Assembly (NCBI RefSeq): GCF_030700245.1 | Contig: NZ_JAUYZI010000016.1 | Location: 51,320-115,319 of the forward strand | DNA from: Methylobacterium amylolyticum | GTDB lineage: Bacteria > Pseudomonadota > Alphaproteobacteria > Rhizobiales > Beijerinckiaceae | Direction of reading: 5' to 3' | DNA: 64,000 nt | In this document: piece by piece, positions 19,275 to 28,522 of the stretch | Numbering within the stretch: the first letter of the stretch is position 1 | Layout: every line of letters starts with the position of its first letter | Translations under genes and position numbers: made by a program | Notes under the pieces: model-generated | What the model was told of the DNA's origin: nothing | The model's input: the letters and a program-made list of their open reading frames with translations, nothing else | The model's database searches: none

Positions 19275-19703
19275 ATGACGCGCACGATCATGGACCTCGC
19301 CGAGACGCGGGCCTTCCTCGACCGGGAATTCCCGCAGATGAACGCGGGCGGGCGCGCCTTCGTCCTGGAAGACGTGGGACCCCTCTCGGCGCGGATGCGG
19401 CTCGCGGGCGACGAGCGGTTCCTGCGGCCCGGCGGCACCCTCTCGGGCCCGGCGATGATGGCGCTGGCCGACTACGCCCTCTACGCGGCGATCCTCGCCA
19501 ATATCGGCCCGGTGGCGCTCGCGGTGACGACGAGCCTGACCTTCAACTTCCTGCGCAAGCCCGCCGGCCTCGACCTGATCGCCGAGACGCGCCTGCTCAA
19601 GCTCGGGCGCCGGCTGGCGGTGGGCGAGGTGAGGATCGCGAGCCCGGACTCGGACGACCTCGTGGCGCAGGCGAACGGGACGTACTCGATCCCGCCGCGC
19701 TGA
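19275..19703 (+). CDS. PaaI-family hotdog-fold thioesterase
   Basis: 142 residues with a single hotdog domain: GGTLSGPAMMALADYALYAAI (central helix with the usual small-residue lead-in), then VTTSLTFNFLRKPAGLDLIAE and RLAVGEVRIAS. Such enzymes hydrolyse acyl-CoA thioesters; the substrate cannot be read from sequence. It is convergent with the tiny membrane genes that follow ribE; only 6 bases separate the stops. Confidence 0.85.
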   Translation: MTRTIMDLAETRAFLDREFPQMNAGGRAFVLEDVGPLSARMRLAGDERFLRPGGTLSGPAMMALADYALYAAILANIGPVALAVTTSLTFNFLRKPAGLDLIAETRLLKLGRRLAVGEVRIASPDSDDLVAQANGTYSIPPR

Positions 19704-19709
19704 TGGATC

Positions 19710-19811
19710 TCAATCTCGAGCGGCGCGAATCGCGTAGACGGCGACGCCGCATCCGACCGCGAGCGCCATCAGCGGCGTGATGATGAAGGCGACGACTTGA
19801 ATGTCCGTCAT
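19710..19811 (-). CDS. 33-residue single-span membrane protein
   Basis: An open frame of 33 codons: MTDIQVVAFIITPLMALAVG then CGVAVYAIRAARD. It is one hydrophobic segment with a positively charged end facing the cytoplasm. Its ATG overlaps the TGA of the frame upstream (19808-19810), an ATGA arrangement typical of coupled genes, and its stop is 6 bases from the convergent thioesterase stop. That tight packing supports it being real. No known family recognised. Confidence 0.45.
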   Translation of the reverse strand: MTDIQVVAFIITPLMALAVGCGVAVYAIRAARD

Positions 19812-20043
19812 GGCGTGAGGGCCTTCAGCACGTACCGGGCGACGAGGTGTAGGCTAACGCTCGCTCCCAGGAAAATTGTGACGCCGATGAGGAGCGTCAA
19901 TGGGACAAGCTCTGGACTGCGCCCGGGAAGCCGAACGTGGCTGCGATTAAAGGCGCGACGACACCGGCGGTGAACAGGCCGCCGGCCGCAGTGTTGAGGT
20001 AGACAGCCGTCAGCTTGACCTGCTCGTTCCTGACCAAGCTCAC
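19808..20043 (-). pseudogene. Frameshifted two-span small membrane protein gene
   Basis: From GTG at 20043 (after GAGGGGG) the frame reads MSLVRNEQVKLTAVYLNTAA, then GGLFTAGVVAPLIAATFG, and stops about 48 codons in. In another frame the sequence continues SPELVPLTLLIGVTIFLGAS and VSLHLVARYVLKALTP and ends in TGA at 19808-19810, overlapping the next gene's ATG. Together they would be one protein of about 77 residues with two membrane helices. A single missing base near 19920 explains it. It could be a real mutation, a sequencing error or a programmed shift; no classic slippery heptamer is present. It begins 18 bases after ribE. Confidence 0.5.
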
Positions 20044-20061
20044 GCTTGCACCCCCTCGGGC

Positions 20062-20685
20062 CTACAAACCCCGCGCCTCGGTCAGCCGCGCCGCGTAGCG
20101 GGCGATCAGGTCGACCTCAAGGTTCACGGGGTCGCCCGCCCGCCGCTCGCCCCAGGTCGTCACCGCCAGCGTGTGCGGGATCAGCAGGACGGTGAAACGG
20201 TCGCCATCGACCCCGTTCACGGTGAGCGATGTGCCGTCGAGACTCACCGAGCCCTTCTCGGCGATGAACCGGCCGAGCCCCGACGGCGCGCGCAAGGTGA
20301 AGCGCTCGCTCGGCCCCCAGGCGCCGGCGGTGACGGTGTCCCGCTCGACGATCTCGGCGACGCCGTCCACGTGGCCGGTGACGAGATGGCCGCCGAGTTC
20401 GTCGCCCATCTTCAGCGAGCGCTCCAGGTTGACCCGCCGGCCCGCCGCCCAGGCGCCGACCGTGGTGCGCGCCAGCGTCTCGGCGGCCGCGTCGACCTCG
20501 AACACGCAGCCGCCCTCGGCCGGCCTCACCGCGACCGCGGTGAGGCAGGGGCCGGAGCAGGCGATCGAGGCGCCGAGCGCGATGCCCGCCGGGTCGTAGG
20601 CGGAGCGGATCGCGAGGCGGCGCAGGTCGCCCCCGCCGGAGACCGACACCACCACTCCGACGTCGCTGACGAGACCCGTGAACAT
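20062..20685 (-). CDS. ribE: Riboflavin synthase alpha chain
   Basis: 207 residues that convert two 6,7-dimethyl-8-ribityllumazine molecules to riboflavin. It begins with the diagnostic MFTGLVSDVG and has the two-fold lumazine-binding repeat: ALGASIACSGPCLTAV in the first half and EKGSVSLDGTSLTVNGV in the second, with LGGHLVTGHVDGVAEI marking the second barrel. It starts 3 bases after the ribD stop. Confidence 0.95.
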   Translation of the reverse strand: MFTGLVSDVGVVVSVSGGGDLRRLAIRSAYDPAGIALGASIACSGPCLTAVAVRPAEGGCVFEVDAAAETLARTTVGAWAAGRRVNLERSLKMGDELGGHLVTGHVDGVAEIVERDTVTAGAWGPSERFTLRAPSGLGRFIAEKGSVSLDGTSLTVNGVDGDRFTVLLIPHTLAVTTWGERRAGDPVNLEVDLIARYAARLTEARGL

Positions 20686-20688
20686 GGC

Positions 20689-21792
20689 TTAGACGACTCT
20701 CCGCTCGTAGGTGACCGCCGCGTCGGCGCCGAGCGCCAGGGTCTCGGCCACGTCGAAACCGGCCAGCCGCCGGGCGAGGCCGGGGCCGACCGCCGGCAGG
20801 CCGCCCGCCGCGCCGGCCGCCTCCGGGCCGGTCACCAGGGTGCAGGCATCGATCAGATCGGCCTCCGCCAGCGCCTCCGCAAGGCGGGGGCCGCCCTCGC
20901 TGCACAGCCGCGTGATGCCGCGCTCGGCGAGGTGGGCGAGCGCCGCGTTCAGGTCGAGCCGCCCGTCGCCCCCGGCCGGCAGCCGCTCGATCTCGACGCC
21001 GAGGGCCTCCAGCGCCCGGCGGGCATGGGCCGGGGCGGCCTGTGTGGTCAGCGCCAGGGTCGGCACGTCGCGGGCGGTGCGGGCGAGCACGCTCGCGGGC
21101 GACAGGCGCAAGGTCGAGTCGAGCACGACGCGCAGGGGCGAGCGGCCGGACAGGCCGGGCAGCCGCACCGTCAGGGACGGGTCGTCGGCCCGCGCGGTGC
21201 CGATGCCGACCAGGATCGCGTCGGCGTGCGCCCGCCACAGGTGGACGGCGCCGTCGGCGACCGGGCCGGTGATCCGCAGCCGCTCCGGTCCGGCGCCCGC
21301 GGCGAAGCCGTCGCGGGTGCGGGCGAGCTTGAGATGCAGGGCCGGCCGGCCGCGCGTCACCCGCGTCACGTGGCCGATGTGGTCGCGCGCCGCCTCCTCG
21401 CGGAGCAGGCCGGTCTCGACCGCGATCCCGGCCTCGCGCAGCAGCGCGTGGCCGCGTCCGGCGACCCGCGGGTCAGGGTCCTCCAGGGCGCTCACCACTC
21501 GGGCGATGCCGGCGGCGCGGATCGCGTCGGTGCAGGGGGGCGTGCGGCCGTAGTGCGAGCACGGCTCCAGCGTCACGTAGAGCGTCGCGCCGCGGGCGGC
21601 CGCGCCGGCCTCCGCCAGGGCGAGCGGCTCCCCGTGCGGGCGGCCCCCCGGCGCGGTGGCGGCCGCCGCCAGGATCGTTTTCGTGTCCGCGTCCACGACG
21701 ACGGCCCCGACCGAGGGGTTCGGCCACGTGGTCCCGAGCCCCCGCCGCCCCAGCGCCAGGGCGAGGCGCATGAAGCGGGCTTCGCCGCTCAC
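20689..21792 (-). CDS. ribD: Bifunctional riboflavin biosynthesis deaminase/reductase RibD
   Basis: 367 residues. The N-terminal deaminase domain holds the zinc site HGEPLAL and [14 protein letters not shown]; the first ligand motif is HGE where HAE is usual. The C-terminal reductase domain (from about residue 150) has [31 protein letters not shown] and [13 protein letters not shown]. The start is GTG at 21792, overlapping the nrdR stop (GTGA), so the two are translationally coupled. It catalyses steps 2 and 3 of riboflavin synthesis. Confidence 0.94.
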   Translation of the reverse strand: MSGEARFMRLALALGRRGLGTTWPNPSVGAVVVDADTKTILAAAATAPGGRPHGEPLALAEAGAAARGATLYVTLEPCSHYGRTPPCTDAIRAAGIARVVSALEDPDPRVAGRGHALLREAGIAVETGLLREEAARDHIGHVTRVTRGRPALHLKLARTRDGFAAGAGPERLRITGPVADGAVHLWRAHADAILVGIGTARADDPSLTVRLPGLSGRSPLRVVLDSTLRLSPASVLARTARDVPTLALTTQAAPAHARRALEALGVEIERLPAGGDGRLDLNAALAHLAERGITRLCSEGGPRLAEALAEADLIDACTLVTGPEAAGAAGGLPAVGPGLARRLAGFDVAETLALGADAAVTYERRVV

Positions 21793-22307
21793 GGGCGCGC
21801 CGCCCGGCGCCGCGCGGGTGCGTCCGGCTCCGGCTCGGGCGCCTCGGGCAGGGGCGCGGCCTCGCCGAGGGTGCCGAGCAGTGCCTCGAAGTCCCGGGCC
21901 TCGCGGAAGTTCTTGTAGACCGAGGCGAAGCGCACGTAGGCCACGTCGTCGAGACCCTTGAGCCCGTCCATCACCAGCTCGCCGATCGCCTCGGAGGTGA
22001 CCTCGGCCTCGCCCGCGCTCTCGAGCTGGCGGGTGATGCCGCTGACCAGCCGCTCGATCCGCTCGGGCTCGACCGCGCGCTTGCGCAGCGCCACGTCGAT
22101 CGAGCGCTGGAGCTTGTCGCGCTCGAACGGCACGCGCTTGCCCGAGCGCTTGAGCACCGTCAGCTCGCGCAACTGCACCCGCTCGAAGGTGGTGAAGCGG
22201 CCGGCGCAGTCCGGGCAGACCCGGCGGCGGCGGATGGCGGCGCCGTCCTCGGAGGGGCGGGAATCCTTCACCTGCGTGTCGGACCCGCCGCAATAGGGGC
22301 ACCGCAT
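21789..22307 (-). CDS. nrdR: Transcriptional repressor NrdR
   Basis: 172 residues. An N-terminal zinc ribbon ([20 protein letters not shown] with [13 protein letters not shown]) is followed by an ATP-cone ([20 protein letters not shown]). NrdR senses ATP/dATP and represses ribonucleotide reductase genes through NrdR boxes. The ATG at 22307 gives the invariant MRCPYCG start. The C-terminus has an extra Pro/Glu-rich tail. The order glyA-nrdR-ribD-ribE is common in alphaproteobacteria. Confidence 0.96.
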   Translation of the reverse strand: MRCPYCGGSDTQVKDSRPSEDGAAIRRRRVCPDCAGRFTTFERVQLRELTVLKRSGKRVPFERDKLQRSIDVALRKRAVEPERIERLVSGITRQLESAGEAEVTSEAIGELVMDGLKGLDDVAYVRFASVYKNFREARDFEALLGTLGEAAPLPEAPEPEPDAPARRRAARP

Positions 22308-22328
22308 GACGTCTCCGCGCAAAGGCAA

Positions 22329-22359
22329 ACGGCCGCGGATCGCCGGGATCCGCGGCCGT
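22329..22359 (-). terminator. Strong hairpin between glyA and nrdR
   Basis: A perfect 13-bp stem (ACGGCCGCGGATC at 22329-22341 with its complement at 22347-22359) and a 5-base loop, 48 bases after the glyA stop and 21 bases before the nrdR ATG. It may terminate glyA transcription partly and so reduce read-through into nrdR and the rib genes. Confidence 0.6.
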
Positions 22360-22406
22360 CGCCTCATCTAGTCGTCCCGGGCGGGGCGGTCAGCCCCATC
22401 GGGGGA

Positions 22407-23711
22407 TCAGCCGTAGATCGGGAACCGGTCGGTGAGCGCGTGCACGCGGCTCTTCACGCTGGCCTCGACCTCCGGGTCGCCGCCCTCGCCCTTGGCGGCG
22501 AGCCCGTCCAGCACCTCGACGATGAAGCCGCCGATCTGCTTGAACTCGGCGACGCCGAAGCCTCGCGACGTGCCCGCCGGGGTGCCCAGCCGGATGCCCG
22601 AGGTCACGGTCGGCTTCTGCGGGTCGAACGGCACGCCGTTCTTGTTGCAGGTGATGTCGGCCCGCGTCAGCGCGGCTTCCGCCGCCTTGCCGGTCAGGCC
22701 CTTCTTCTGGAGGTCGACCAGCATGAGGTGGTTGTCGGTGCCGCCCGAGGTGATGTCGTAGCCGCCCGAGATCAGCGTGTCGGCCAGCGCCTTGGCGTTC
22801 TCCACGACCTGACGGGCGTAGATCTTGAACTCCGGCTTCAGCGCCTCGCCGAAGGCCACCGCCTTGCCGGCGATCACGTGCATCAGCGGACCGCCCTGGA
22901 GGCCGGGGAAGATCGCCGAGTTGAACTTCTTGGCGAGCGCCTCGTCGTTCGTCAGGATCATGCCGCCGCGCGGGCCGCGCAGGGTCTTGTGCGTGGTGGT
23001 GGTGACCACGTGGGCGTGCGGGAAGGGCGAGGGGTGCACGCCCGCCGCGATCAGGCCGGCGAAGTGGGCGGCGTCCACCATGAAGTAGGCGCCGACCGCG
23101 TCGGCGATCTCGCGGAACTTGGCGAAGTCCCAGTGGCGCGGGTAGCCCGAGCCGCCGGCGATGATGACCTTCGGCTTGTGCTCGTGGGCGAGGCGCTCGA
23201 CCTGCTCCATGTCGATGCGCTGGTCGTCCCGGCGCACGGTGTAGGAGACCGGCTTGAACCACTTGCCCGAGACGTTCGGGGGCGCACCGTGGGTGAGGTG
23301 GCCGCCGGCCGCGAGGTCGAGGCCCATGAAGGTGTCGCCGGGCTGCATCAGGGCCATGAACACGCCCTGGTTGGCCTGCGAGCCGGAGTTCGGCTGCACG
23401 TTGGCGAAGCCGCAGTCGAACAGGCGCTTGGCGCGCTCGATGGCGAGGGTCTCGGCGACATCCACGAACTGGCAGCCGCCGTAGTAGCGCCGGCCCGGAT
23501 AGCCTTCCGCGTACTTGTTGGTCAGCACCGACCCCTGCGCCTCCAGCACCGCGCGGGAGACGATGTTCTCGGAGGCGATCAGCTCGATCTCGTGCCGCTG
23601 GCGGCCGAGCTCCTGCTCCACGGCGCGGGCGATCTCGGGATCGGCCTCGGTCAGCGGGGCGGCGAAGAAGCTGTTGGGGAAGTGCTTGTCGGCGGCGGTC
23701 CCGGCGCTCAT
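22407..23711 (-). CDS. glyA: Serine hydroxymethyltransferase
   Basis: 434 residues, PLP-dependent, interconverting serine and glycine with tetrahydrofolate. The Schiff-base lysine is Lys242 in [16 protein letters not shown]. Other blocks: [51 protein letters not shown] and [14 protein letters not shown]. In a methylotroph-like host it can also serve the serine cycle, but a single glyA says nothing specific about that. The ATG at 23711 has AGAGGC upstream. Confidence 0.97.
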   Translation of the reverse strand: MSAGTAADKHFPNSFFAAPLTEADPEIARAVEQELGRQRHEIELIASENIVSRAVLEAQGSVLTNKYAEGYPGRRYYGGCQFVDVAETLAIERAKRLFDCGFANVQPNSGSQANQGVFMALMQPGDTFMGLDLAAGGHLTHGAPPNVSGKWFKPVSYTVRRDDQRIDMEQVERLAHEHKPKVIIAGGSGYPRHWDFAKFREIADAVGAYFMVDAAHFAGLIAAGVHPSPFPHAHVVTTTTHKTLRGPRGGMILTNDEALAKKFNSAIFPGLQGGPLMHVIAGKAVAFGEALKPEFKIYARQVVENAKALADTLISGGYDITSGGTDNHLMLVDLQKKGLTGKAAEAALTRADITCNKNGVPFDPQKPTVTSGIRLGTPAGTSRGFGVAEFKQIGGFIVEVLDGLAAKGEGGDPEVEASVKSRVHALTDRFPIYG

Positions 23712-23781
23712 GGCGTGCCTCTGTTCTCAGCGAGGGATGCCCGGCCTCCGTCGGCGTGCACGGGCGGGCGATTGGTCCGCA

Positions 23782-23811
23782 TCCCTACACGGCACCTTTC
23801 GCAAGGCCAAG
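23782..23811 (-). promoter_or_regulatory. glyA: Candidate glyA promoter
   Basis: On the reverse strand CTTGGC (23811-23806), 18 bases, then TAGGGA (23787-23782), about 70 bases before the glyA ATG. The CTTG- start of the -35 is typical of alphaproteobacterial housekeeping promoters. No glycine riboswitch fold was evident. Confidence 0.3.
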
Positions 23812-23943
23812 CGCAGGCATTTTTCGGATCGGTTGAGCTTTTTTTGACGTCGCGCGCGCCTCGCACGAGCGCCGAACGAAGCCCGAACCCGGGCCGCCGG
23901 GGCCCGGCCGTCGCGCCTGCGACAGGAGGCCGCCGGGCGGGGC

Positions 23944-24759
23944 TCAGCCGGCCCCGCCGTCGCCCGAGCGGCCGCGCCGGGACCGCGGGGCGGGCCGCTC
24001 CGGCGGCGGCGCCTGCGGCGCGGCGTCCGCGGGCGGGGGCGGGGCCGCCGGGGCCGGCGGCGTCTCGGCCTGGGGCTGCGCCTTCGGCCAGAAGGCCTCG
24101 AACAGCTCCTGCATGGCCTTGATGTTCTGCTCCTGGACCTCGGCGCCGGTGCGGAACATCTGCTGGAGCACGTCGGAGCCGGTCTCGGGGGCGTCGATCT
24201 GCGGGGGCTGCTGCGCGGTCCGGGGCGCGGGCTGCGGCGGCCGCGTCGCGGCCGGCTTGGTGGCCTGCGGCTCGGACGGGGGCAGGAAGGCCCGGGCCAT
24301 GTCGGCCCAGAGCGGCGCGAACGGGAACGGCGCCGGGGCCGGCGGGGCGGCGGGCTGGCGCGCCGGCTCGGCCTGGGGCTGGTTGAGCATCACGTGGACG
24401 ATGCTCGCGACCACGGCGCCGGCCATCATCGGCAGCATCTGGCGCAGCACCTGGGAGCCGACGCCGCTGGCGGCCGAGGCCTGCTGCAGGACGGCCTGCA
24501 TCAACTGGGCGGAGCCGAACATCTGGCCGAGCGCGTCGAGCCCCTGCGGGGCGGTCGAGCGGGCCGTGTCCGGGGCCATGAACATCCGGGCGAAGCCGAT
24601 CGGGTCGAGGCCCGCGCCGCGCTGGAGGCCGAGCGTCAGGGCCGGCATCAGCGCTTCCATGGCGCGCTGCGTCTGCTCGACGGTCAGCCCGAACTGCTGC
24701 GCCATCGCCTGCGTCCCGGCGCCTCCCTGAACCTGCATCATATCGATCGGGTTGAACAT
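23944..24759 (-). CDS. DUF937-like protein with proline-rich C-terminus
   Basis: 271 residues. The N-terminal part MFNPIDMMQVQGGAGTQAMA and FGLTVEQTQRAMEALMPALT matches the start of DUF937 proteins. A region PMMAGAVVASIVHVML is hydrophobic. From about residue 125 it becomes rich in Pro, Ala and Gln, broken by a helical segment FRTGAEVQEQNIKAMQELFE, and ends in a basic tail. Start chosen at ATG 24759; an upstream ATG at 24816 would add 19 unmatched residues. Function unknown. It is upstream of and in the same direction as glyA, with 232 bases between. Confidence 0.7.
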   Translation of the reverse strand: MFNPIDMMQVQGGAGTQAMAQQFGLTVEQTQRAMEALMPALTLGLQRGAGLDPIGFARMFMAPDTARSTAPQGLDALGQMFGSAQLMQAVLQQASAASGVGSQVLRQMLPMMAGAVVASIVHVMLNQPQAEPARQPAAPPAPAPFPFAPLWADMARAFLPPSEPQATKPAATRPPQPAPRTAQQPPQIDAPETGSDVLQQMFRTGAEVQEQNIKAMQELFEAFWPKAQPQAETPPAPAAPPPPADAAPQAPPPERPAPRSRRGRSGDGGAG

Positions 24760-24875
24760 GAGCCCTCGGTCCCGTCCCGGTCCTGCAGCCCGGGACTGAC
24801 GGCATCTAAGCATCATTTCGCCACATGTCCCACGGTGGACCGCGACAAAAGATGCGACACCGTCAAAAACACAGT

Positions 24876-24911
24876 GGAACCAGCCCCGGATCCAGCCCCG
24901 GAACCAGACCC
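24876..24911. repeat. Three-copy 12-bp tandem repeat
   Basis: GGAACCAGCCCC (24876-24887), GGATCCAGCCCC (24888-24899), GGAACCAGACCC (24900-24911). It lies in the region between the MATE gene stop and the DUF937 gene start, about 117-152 bases upstream of the latter, so it may be part of that promoter or simple low-complexity DNA. Confidence 0.75.
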
Positions 24912-24945
24912 TTGCGGCCGCATGACCTGTCGATGACCCGGGGCG

Positions 24946-26394
24946 TCACGCCACCGGGCCGGGATGAGGCTGACCGGCGGGCAAGGGGCTGGACGGGGGG
25001 GTGGACAGGGGGACGGCCTCGGCCGCGCGCGGCTCGGGGGTCGGCGTCCCCCGGGCGGCGAGGCGGTCGACGGTGCGGCGGGCGAGCAGGATGCCGAGCG
25101 CGCCGAAGGCGAGCGAGCCGAGTCCCATCCCGGCCACCACCCCGCGCGGCCCGTAAAGCGCGCCGCCGAGCAGGGCCGGGGGCACGGTGCCGAGCGTGGC
25201 GCGGCCCCAGTTCAGCAGGGTCGAGCGCAGCGGGAAGCCGAGGTTGTTGAAGGCGGCGTTGCCGAGGAACAGCAGGCCGTTGAAGAACCAGATCGCCCCG
25301 CCGACGAGGCAGAAGAACGTGAACAGCTCGGCCGCGACGCCGTGCAGCCCGAACAGGGCGGCGAGCGGGGCGCGGGCGGCCGCCAGCGCGAGCCAGACGA
25401 GGGCCGCGTAGACCAGCGTGACCCGCGTCCCCGCGCCCAGGGTGGCGCGCATCCGGTCGAAGCGGCCCGCGCCCCAGTTCTGCGCCAGGATCGGCCCGAC
25501 TGCCCCCGAGAGGGCGAACAGCCCGCCGAAGGCCACCGGCGTCAGGCGGTCGATGACCGAGGCGGCGGCCACCGCGTCGGGCCCGTAGCCGGCGAACAGG
25601 CGGGCCAGGAAGGCGCTCGCCACGGAGGGCGCGAGGTTGGTCAGCACCGCCGGGCCGGCGATCGCCGCCATCGCGGGGGCGTCGGCGGCGAGTTCGGCGA
25701 GCCGCGGGGCGCGCAGCAGCCCGTGCCCCGCCCAGGCCCGCCAGCCGATCGCCACGAAGGTCGCCCGGGCGATGCAGACGGTGATCGCCGCGCCCTCGAC
25801 GCCGAGGCCGGCCCCGAAGATCAGCAGGGGATCGAGGGCGGCGGTGACGAGGGCGCCGCCGAGCGTCACGGTCATCGCCTGCCGCGCCGCGCCGATCGCC
25901 CGGAGCAGGCCGGTGAACAGCATGCCGGCGGCGAGCAGGGCGTTCGAGGGCAGCGCGATCCGCAGGAACGTCCCGGCGACCGCCAGAGTCTCGCCCTCCG
26001 CCCCGATCAGCCTCAGCAGCGGGTCGGTCAGCGCGAGCATCGCCACCGCGATCACCCCCGCGACCAGGGCGCCGAGCGCGAGCGCCGAGGCGGAGAGGCG
26101 GCGCGCCCCGGCGAGGTCGCCCGCGCCCACCGCCTTCGACACCAGGGCTCCGGCCGCGATCATCAGGCCGATGTTCACGGCGGTGGCGAAGAACTGCACG
26201 ACGCTCGCGAACCCCACCGCCGCGGTGAGCCGCGGGTCGCCGAGCTGCGAGACGTAGACCAGCGACAGCAGGTCGACGACGAAGATCGCCATCAGGCCGA
26301 CCGAGCCGGTGGCGCTCATCACCAGCACGTGGCGCAGGATCGAGCCCTCGACGAAGCGCGCAGCCTCGGCCGAACCCCGGGACCCGTCAGCCAT
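24946..26394 (-). CDS. MATE-family multidrug efflux transporter
   Basis: 482 residues with about 12 membrane helices in two homologous halves. The first half has GSVGLMAIFVVDLLSLVYVS and VQFFATAVNIGLMIAAGALVS; the second has FGGLFALSGAVGPILAQNWGAG, the usual MATE block at the start of the second bundle. A cytoplasmic Pro-rich tail ends it. MATE proteins exchange cationic drugs for H+ or Na+. Its start overlaps the Kef gene stop by 8 bases, so the two are one operon. Confidence 0.9.
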   Translation of the reverse strand: MADGSRGSAEAARFVEGSILRHVLVMSATGSVGLMAIFVVDLLSLVYVSQLGDPRLTAAVGFASVVQFFATAVNIGLMIAAGALVSKAVGAGDLAGARRLSASALALGALVAGVIAVAMLALTDPLLRLIGAEGETLAVAGTFLRIALPSNALLAAGMLFTGLLRAIGAARQAMTVTLGGALVTAALDPLLIFGAGLGVEGAAITVCIARATFVAIGWRAWAGHGLLRAPRLAELAADAPAMAAIAGPAVLTNLAPSVASAFLARLFAGYGPDAVAAASVIDRLTPVAFGGLFALSGAVGPILAQNWGAGRFDRMRATLGAGTRVTLVYAALVWLALAAARAPLAALFGLHGVAAELFTFFCLVGGAIWFFNGLLFLGNAAFNNLGFPLRSTLLNWGRATLGTVPPALLGGALYGPRGVVAGMGLGSLAFGALGILLARRTVDRLAARGTPTPEPRAAEAVPLSTPPSSPLPAGQPHPGPVA

Positions 26395-28375
26395 CCCGGC
26401 CGCGGCCTTCCGTCTCCAGCTCGGCCTCCAGCTCCGGGTCTCCGGTCCCCTCGGGCTCGTCGGGGGCGGCCGACGGCTTGGCCAGCACCCGCTCGGCGGC
26501 CTCGCGGCGGTCCTGCCCGAGCAGGTCGCGGGTCTCGGCGCTCAGCGCGCGGGCCGGGCGGGCCGGGGCGGTCAGCGGCTCGGGGCGCAGTTCCACCGGC
26601 TCGGCGCCGCGCAGCCACGCGGCCCCGTCCGGCAGGGCGCCCGCCTGCTGGAGGACGAGGCGGGCGATGTCGCGCTTGCGCACGTCGTCGGCCCGGGCCG
26701 CGGCGGCCTCCGGCGTCAGCCCGAGCCCCTCCAGCGCCGCCCGCCCGAAGGCCAGCGCCGATTCGGAGGTCTCGCGGATCTGGAAGTCCACGTCGCGGTT
26801 CATCAGCTCGACGGCGTGGAGGCGGTCGTAGGCGCGCACGAAGGTGCGCACGCTGGAAAACTCCTCGTGCACGATGTCGACGATCTTCAGCGCCGCCTCG
26901 CGGTCGTCGACGCAGACGCAGACGGTCTCGACGCGGCCGATCCCGGCGGCGCGCAGCACGTCGAGGCGGGTGCCGTCGCCGTAGTAGATGCGGAAGCCGA
27001 AGCGGGTGGCGGCGCGCAGTTGCCCCACATCCTTGTCGATCACCGTGACGGGGATGCCCTCGGCGAGCAGCACCTGCGTCAGGATCTGCCCGAACCGGCC
27101 GAAGCCGATCACCAGCACCCGGGCCTCCCCCGCGCCCTCGGCGAGTTCGGCCGAGGGCTCCGCCTCGGCCTCGCTCGCCCGTGACAGGCGCCGGTCGATC
27201 AGCCGGTCGAGCCCCTTGGCCATGATCGGCCCGACCAGCATGGTCAGCGCCGCCAGTGCGACCGCGAAGCGGGTGGCGGTGGCGCCGGTGAGCCCGAGTT
27301 CGGCCGCCTGCGGCAGCAGAACGAAGGCGAACTCGCCCGCGGGCGCCAGCACGGCGGCCCCGCGCAGGGCGCCCAGCGTGTCGGACCCGAACAGCCGGAA
27401 CAGCCCGGCCACCAGCGCGACCTTCACGAGGATCGCGGCGAGCGTCGCCCCGAAGAGCTGCGGCCACACCTCGCGCACGAGCGCGCCGTCGATCGACATG
27501 CCGACGCTCATGAAGAACAGGCCGAGCAGCATGCCGCGGAACGGCTCGATGTCGGCCTCCAACTGGTGGCGGAAGTTCGACTCGGCGAGCAGGATGCCGG
27601 CGAGGAAGGCGCCCATCGCCATCGACAGGCCGACCTGCTCCATCAAGAGGGCGGTGCCGAGCACCACGAGGAGGGCGGCCGCGGTCATCACCTCGCGGGC
27701 GCCGCTGGCCGCGAGCAGGCGGAAGAACGGGTTGAGGCCGTAGCGCCCGACCAGCACCACGGCGAGGATCGCGGCGAGCGCCCGGCCGGTCGAGGCCGCC
27801 GCCTCCCCGAGCCACGGGCCGCCCGCGCCGCCGGCCCCGTGGCCGGCCGAGGCGAGCAGCGGCATCAGCGCCAGGATGCCGACCACCGACAGGTCCTGGA
27901 GCAGCAGCACCGCGAACGCGCGGGAGCCGTAGGCGCTGCCGAGGTCGCCGCGCTCCTCCAGGAGCTGGAGCGCCACCGCGGTCGCCGACAGGGCGAGCGC
28001 GATGCCGATCACCGCCGCGGCGCCGATCTGGAGCCCGGCGAGCACGCCCGCGCCGCCGAGCACCAGGGCGCAGACCACGAGCTGGGCGGTGCCGAGGCCG
28101 AAGATGTCCCGGCGCATCGAGACGAGCCGCGACAGGTGCAGCTCCAGCCCGACGATGAACAGCAGCAGCACCACGCCGATCTCGGCGACGCTGGCGGCCG
28201 TGTCGGGCTCGGCGATCAGCGACAGGCCGGACGGCCCGATCAGCACCCCGGCGACGAGGTAGCCCAGCACGGCGCTTTGCCCGATCAGCCGGAACACCGG
28301 CACGCCGATGACCGCCGCCGACAGGAAGGTCAGGACCGGGGGCAGGAAGCTCGCGTGTTCGCCCGGGCTCGCCAT
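26387..28375 (-). CDS. KefB/KefC-type monovalent cation:proton antiporter (CPA2)
   Basis: 662 residues. The N-terminal Na+/H+-exchanger-type domain (12 or so helices, residues 8-370) includes LGYLVAGVLIGPSG, GVVLLLFIVGLELHL and FAVLLLQDLSVVGIL. A cytoplasmic TrkA-N/RCK domain follows (VLVIGFGRFGQILTQVLLAE with the Rossmann GxGxxG, then YYGDGTRLDVLRAAGI). The last 100 residues are a variable, acidic tail. The family exports K+ in exchange for H+, often under electrophile or redox stress. ATG at 28375 chosen because the longer frame adds a Pro/Arg leader. Confidence 0.9.
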   Translation of the reverse strand: MASPGEHASFLPPVLTFLSAAVIGVPVFRLIGQSAVLGYLVAGVLIGPSGLSLIAEPDTAASVAEIGVVLLLFIVGLELHLSRLVSMRRDIFGLGTAQLVVCALVLGGAGVLAGLQIGAAAVIGIALALSATAVALQLLEERGDLGSAYGSRAFAVLLLQDLSVVGILALMPLLASAGHGAGGAGGPWLGEAAASTGRALAAILAVVLVGRYGLNPFFRLLAASGAREVMTAAALLVVLGTALLMEQVGLSMAMGAFLAGILLAESNFRHQLEADIEPFRGMLLGLFFMSVGMSIDGALVREVWPQLFGATLAAILVKVALVAGLFRLFGSDTLGALRGAAVLAPAGEFAFVLLPQAAELGLTGATATRFAVALAALTMLVGPIMAKGLDRLIDRRLSRASEAEAEPSAELAEGAGEARVLVIGFGRFGQILTQVLLAEGIPVTVIDKDVGQLRAATRFGFRIYYGDGTRLDVLRAAGIGRVETVCVCVDDREAALKIVDIVHEEFSSVRTFVRAYDRLHAVELMNRDVDFQIRETSESALAFGRAALEGLGLTPEAAAARADDVRKRDIARLVLQQAGALPDGAAWLRGAEPVELRPEPLTAPARPARALSAETRDLLGQDRREAAERVLAKPSAAPDEPEGTGDPELEAELETEGRGRDG

Positions 28376-28522
28376 GCGCACTCGTTCTGGGGGTTCGCGC
28401 GGGTGGAGCCCCCGCTTAACCCGCGTCGGGCCGCGAGGCGAGACGCGGGCGGTGCCGTTCGGCACACGGGGGCGGTTTCGGGGCGGACGCCGCCGCGCGG
28501 ATCGATCGTGGGCCGGAACGCG

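Noticed and set aside
23712..23943. A glycine riboswitch upstream of glyA
   Set aside because: No paired aptamer core or kink-turn pattern could be made out; only a possible promoter is present.
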